In this document: positions 5,339 through 6,027 of the stretch, piece after piece | Layout of the letters: every line of letters starts with the position of its first letter | Position numbering within the stretch: the first letter of the stretch is position 1 | Assembly (NCBI GenBank): GCA_030039525.1 | Contig: JASHVI010000079.1 | Location: forward strand, 1-6,027 | DNA length: 6,027 nucleotides | Source: Thermoplasmata archaeon | GTDB taxonomy: Archaea > Thermoplasmatota > Thermoplasmata > Lutacidiplasmatales > UBA184 | Direction: 5' to 3' | The notes under the pieces: model-generated | Databases searched by the model: none | What the model saw: the letters and a program-made list of their open reading frames with translations, nothing else | What the model was told of the DNA's origin: nothing | Program-made: the position numbers and the translations under genes

Positions 5339-5911
5339 TCACTTCCGCTTGCCGTGCGCGTCGGGGGCGTGGGGGCCCGCAGAGAGCTCGAGCAGGGCCA
5401 CGCGCTCGAGGACGAGGCCCTCCCAGGCGCTCTCCGGGACCGCGGAGCGCTCCGGCGCGCCGATCCCGAGCCGGTCGAGGAGCTCGACGGTCACGGGACG
5501 CGGGTAGATCCCCGCGGACTCGGAGAGGCCGAGGGCCTCGAGGGTGGCGGCCCGGTCTCGCGCCTTCTCACCAACGACCACGAACCGTTCGGTCCCTTCG
5601 CGGACCCCGACCTTCGCGAGCGCCCTCGGGAGCTGGTCGTCCCCCGCGACGTAGAGCGCGAACTCCGCGCCGCGGTCCCGGAGCCTCGGTCCGCCCCGGG
5701 CCCGGGAGCGGCCGAGGTGGGCCCAGGCGGAGAGGAGGTGGCGCTCCCCCGCGATCGCCTCCGCATCGAAGACCGAGACGAGGGCCTCCGATCCGGCCGA
5801 CAGCTCCCGCAGCGCGGCGATGAGGCGGGCGCGGTCGGGCGCCGGCGGCCGCGTCCGGACCGCGCCGACGGCCCACAGCGGACGCTCGTCAGCGGGGGGC
5901 ATCGGAGCCAT
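5339..5911 (-). CDS. cgi121: KEOPS complex subunit Cgi121
   Basis: Cgi121 (TPRKB in animals) is the tRNA-binding end subunit of KEOPS. KEOPS (Kae1, Bud32, Cgi121, Pcc1) transfers the threonylcarbamoyl group to A37 of tRNAs that read ANN codons. Cgi121 binds Bud32 and the CCA tail of the substrate tRNA. The 190-residue product shows the family landmarks: an N-terminal strand/helix region, VFDAEAIAGERHLLSAWAHL (47-66), matching the Cgi121 pattern of an acidic residue, AGxxHLLSA and a helix, and then FALYVAGDDQLPRALAKVGV (84-103), matching LYxSGxRQIxxALxxxGV. A strand FVVVG follows. The C-terminus ends in a basic HGKRK. It is a little longer than many archaeal homologues, mostly at the N-terminus. 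The ATG at 5911 is preceded by GGGAG at a 7-base spacing. The ATG at 5902 is possible but less well placed. It lies four bases after the upstream gene's stop, so the two are probably cotranscribed. Confidence 0.85.
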   Translation of the reverse strand: MAPMPPADERPLWAVGAVRTRPPAPDRARLIAALRELSAGSEALVSVFDAEAIAGERHLLSAWAHLGRSRARGGPRLRDRGAEFALYVAGDDQLPRALAKVGVREGTERFVVVGEKARDRAATLEALGLSESAGIYPRPVTVELLDRLGIGAPERSAVPESAWEGLVLERVALLELSAGPHAPDAHGKRK

Positions 5912-5915
5912 CGTA

Positions 5916-6027
5916 CTACTCCCGCAGGAAGCGGACGAACTCCTCGCGGCTCCGGGGCTTCAGGACGTAGTTCTCGACCCGTTCCCGTCCGACCGTCGAG
6001 GTCGGGGTGGCGCCGTAGTCGTGCCCG
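5916..6027 (-). CDS. C-terminal end of an unidentified protein
   Basis: The reading frame enters from the right edge and gives 36 residues before a TAG at 5916-5918. It reads GHDYGATPTSTVGRER, then VENYVLKPRSREEFVRFLRE. I do not recognise the family. The segment looks like a real protein end: a Gly/Thr loop, a basic VGRER turn, a short strand (ENYVL) and a terminal amphipathic helix. The stop is followed by only four bases before the cgi121 ATG, so the two genes are likely one transcription unit. Hel308-type helicases are known cgi121 neighbours in some archaea, but this tail does not look like a Hel308 C-terminus to me. Confidence 0.7.
   Translation of the reverse strand, partial: GHDYGATPTSTVGRERVENYVLKPRSREEFVRFLRE
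5919..5923 (-). promoter_or_regulatory. Shine-Dalgarno sequence for cgi121
   Basis: GGGAG on the minus strand lies 7 bases before the ATG at 5911, overlapping the last codons of the upstream gene. It favours that ATG over the one at 5902 and suggests translational coupling to the upstream gene. Confidence 0.55.

Noticed and set aside
5019..5507. Open frames running across the tRNA region on both strands
   Set aside because: They cover two complete tRNA genes and their spacers, and have neither recognisable domains nor initiation signals.
5912..5921. TAG read-through (pyrrolysine-style) joining the upstream protein to Cgi121
   Set aside because: The TAG is followed by an out-of-frame spacer, a good Shine-Dalgarno and an ATG. 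mutL also ends in TAG, so TAG appears to be an ordinary stop here.
1..6027. CRISPR array, insertion sequence or prophage content
   Set aside because: I see no regularly spaced repeats, transposase or integrase motifs, or terminal inverted repeats. Almost all of the window is accounted for by housekeeping genes and tRNAs.

Overview
This window looks like a piece of a high-GC archaeal chromosome. Four things support that reading: a Cgi121-type KEOPS subunit, tRNA genes with no encoded CCA, A/T-rich TATA-like boxes about 25-32 bases upstream of the mutS start codon and of the tRNA-Ser 5' end, and a 25-base tRNA intron with a bulge-helix-bulge (BHB) splice motif. The proteins are rich in Arg/Ala rather than strongly acidic, and a bacterial-type MutS/MutL pair is present. 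A non-halophilic, GC-rich euryarchaeal or Thermoplasmata-like lineage therefore fits better than a haloarchaeon. The lineage is an inference and cannot be settled from the window.

Every gene I can support lies on the minus strand, so transcription runs from the right end to the left. Upstream first: the last 36 codons of an unidentified gene (5916-6027) sit four bases before cgi121 (5339-5911), which has a good Shine-Dalgarno sequence. A short T-tract follows in a GC-rich spacer. Next comes tRNA-Gly(UCC) (5151-5246), whose T-loop is interrupted by a 25-base intron at 5165-5189, then a GC hairpin, then a TATA-like box and an intronless tRNA-Ser(UGA) (5004-5087).

A second TATA-like box then drives mutS (2285-4903), probably as a leaderless transcript. 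mutL (504-2288) begins with GTG inside the mutS stop (GTGA overlap). Eight bases after mutL a third gene begins (1-495, running off the left edge). Its N-terminal half has the layout of a PD-(D/E)XK nuclease-like domain.

The likely logic is a mismatch-repair operon in three parts: MutS as mismatch sensor, MutL as ATP-dependent matchmaker with its own endonuclease motifs, and a possible third nuclease-like protein. This lies next to a translation-related segment of two tRNAs and a subunit of the complex that makes t6A in tRNA. The two observations most worth following up are the T-loop intron in tRNA-Gly and the nuclease-like gene placed directly behind mutSL.
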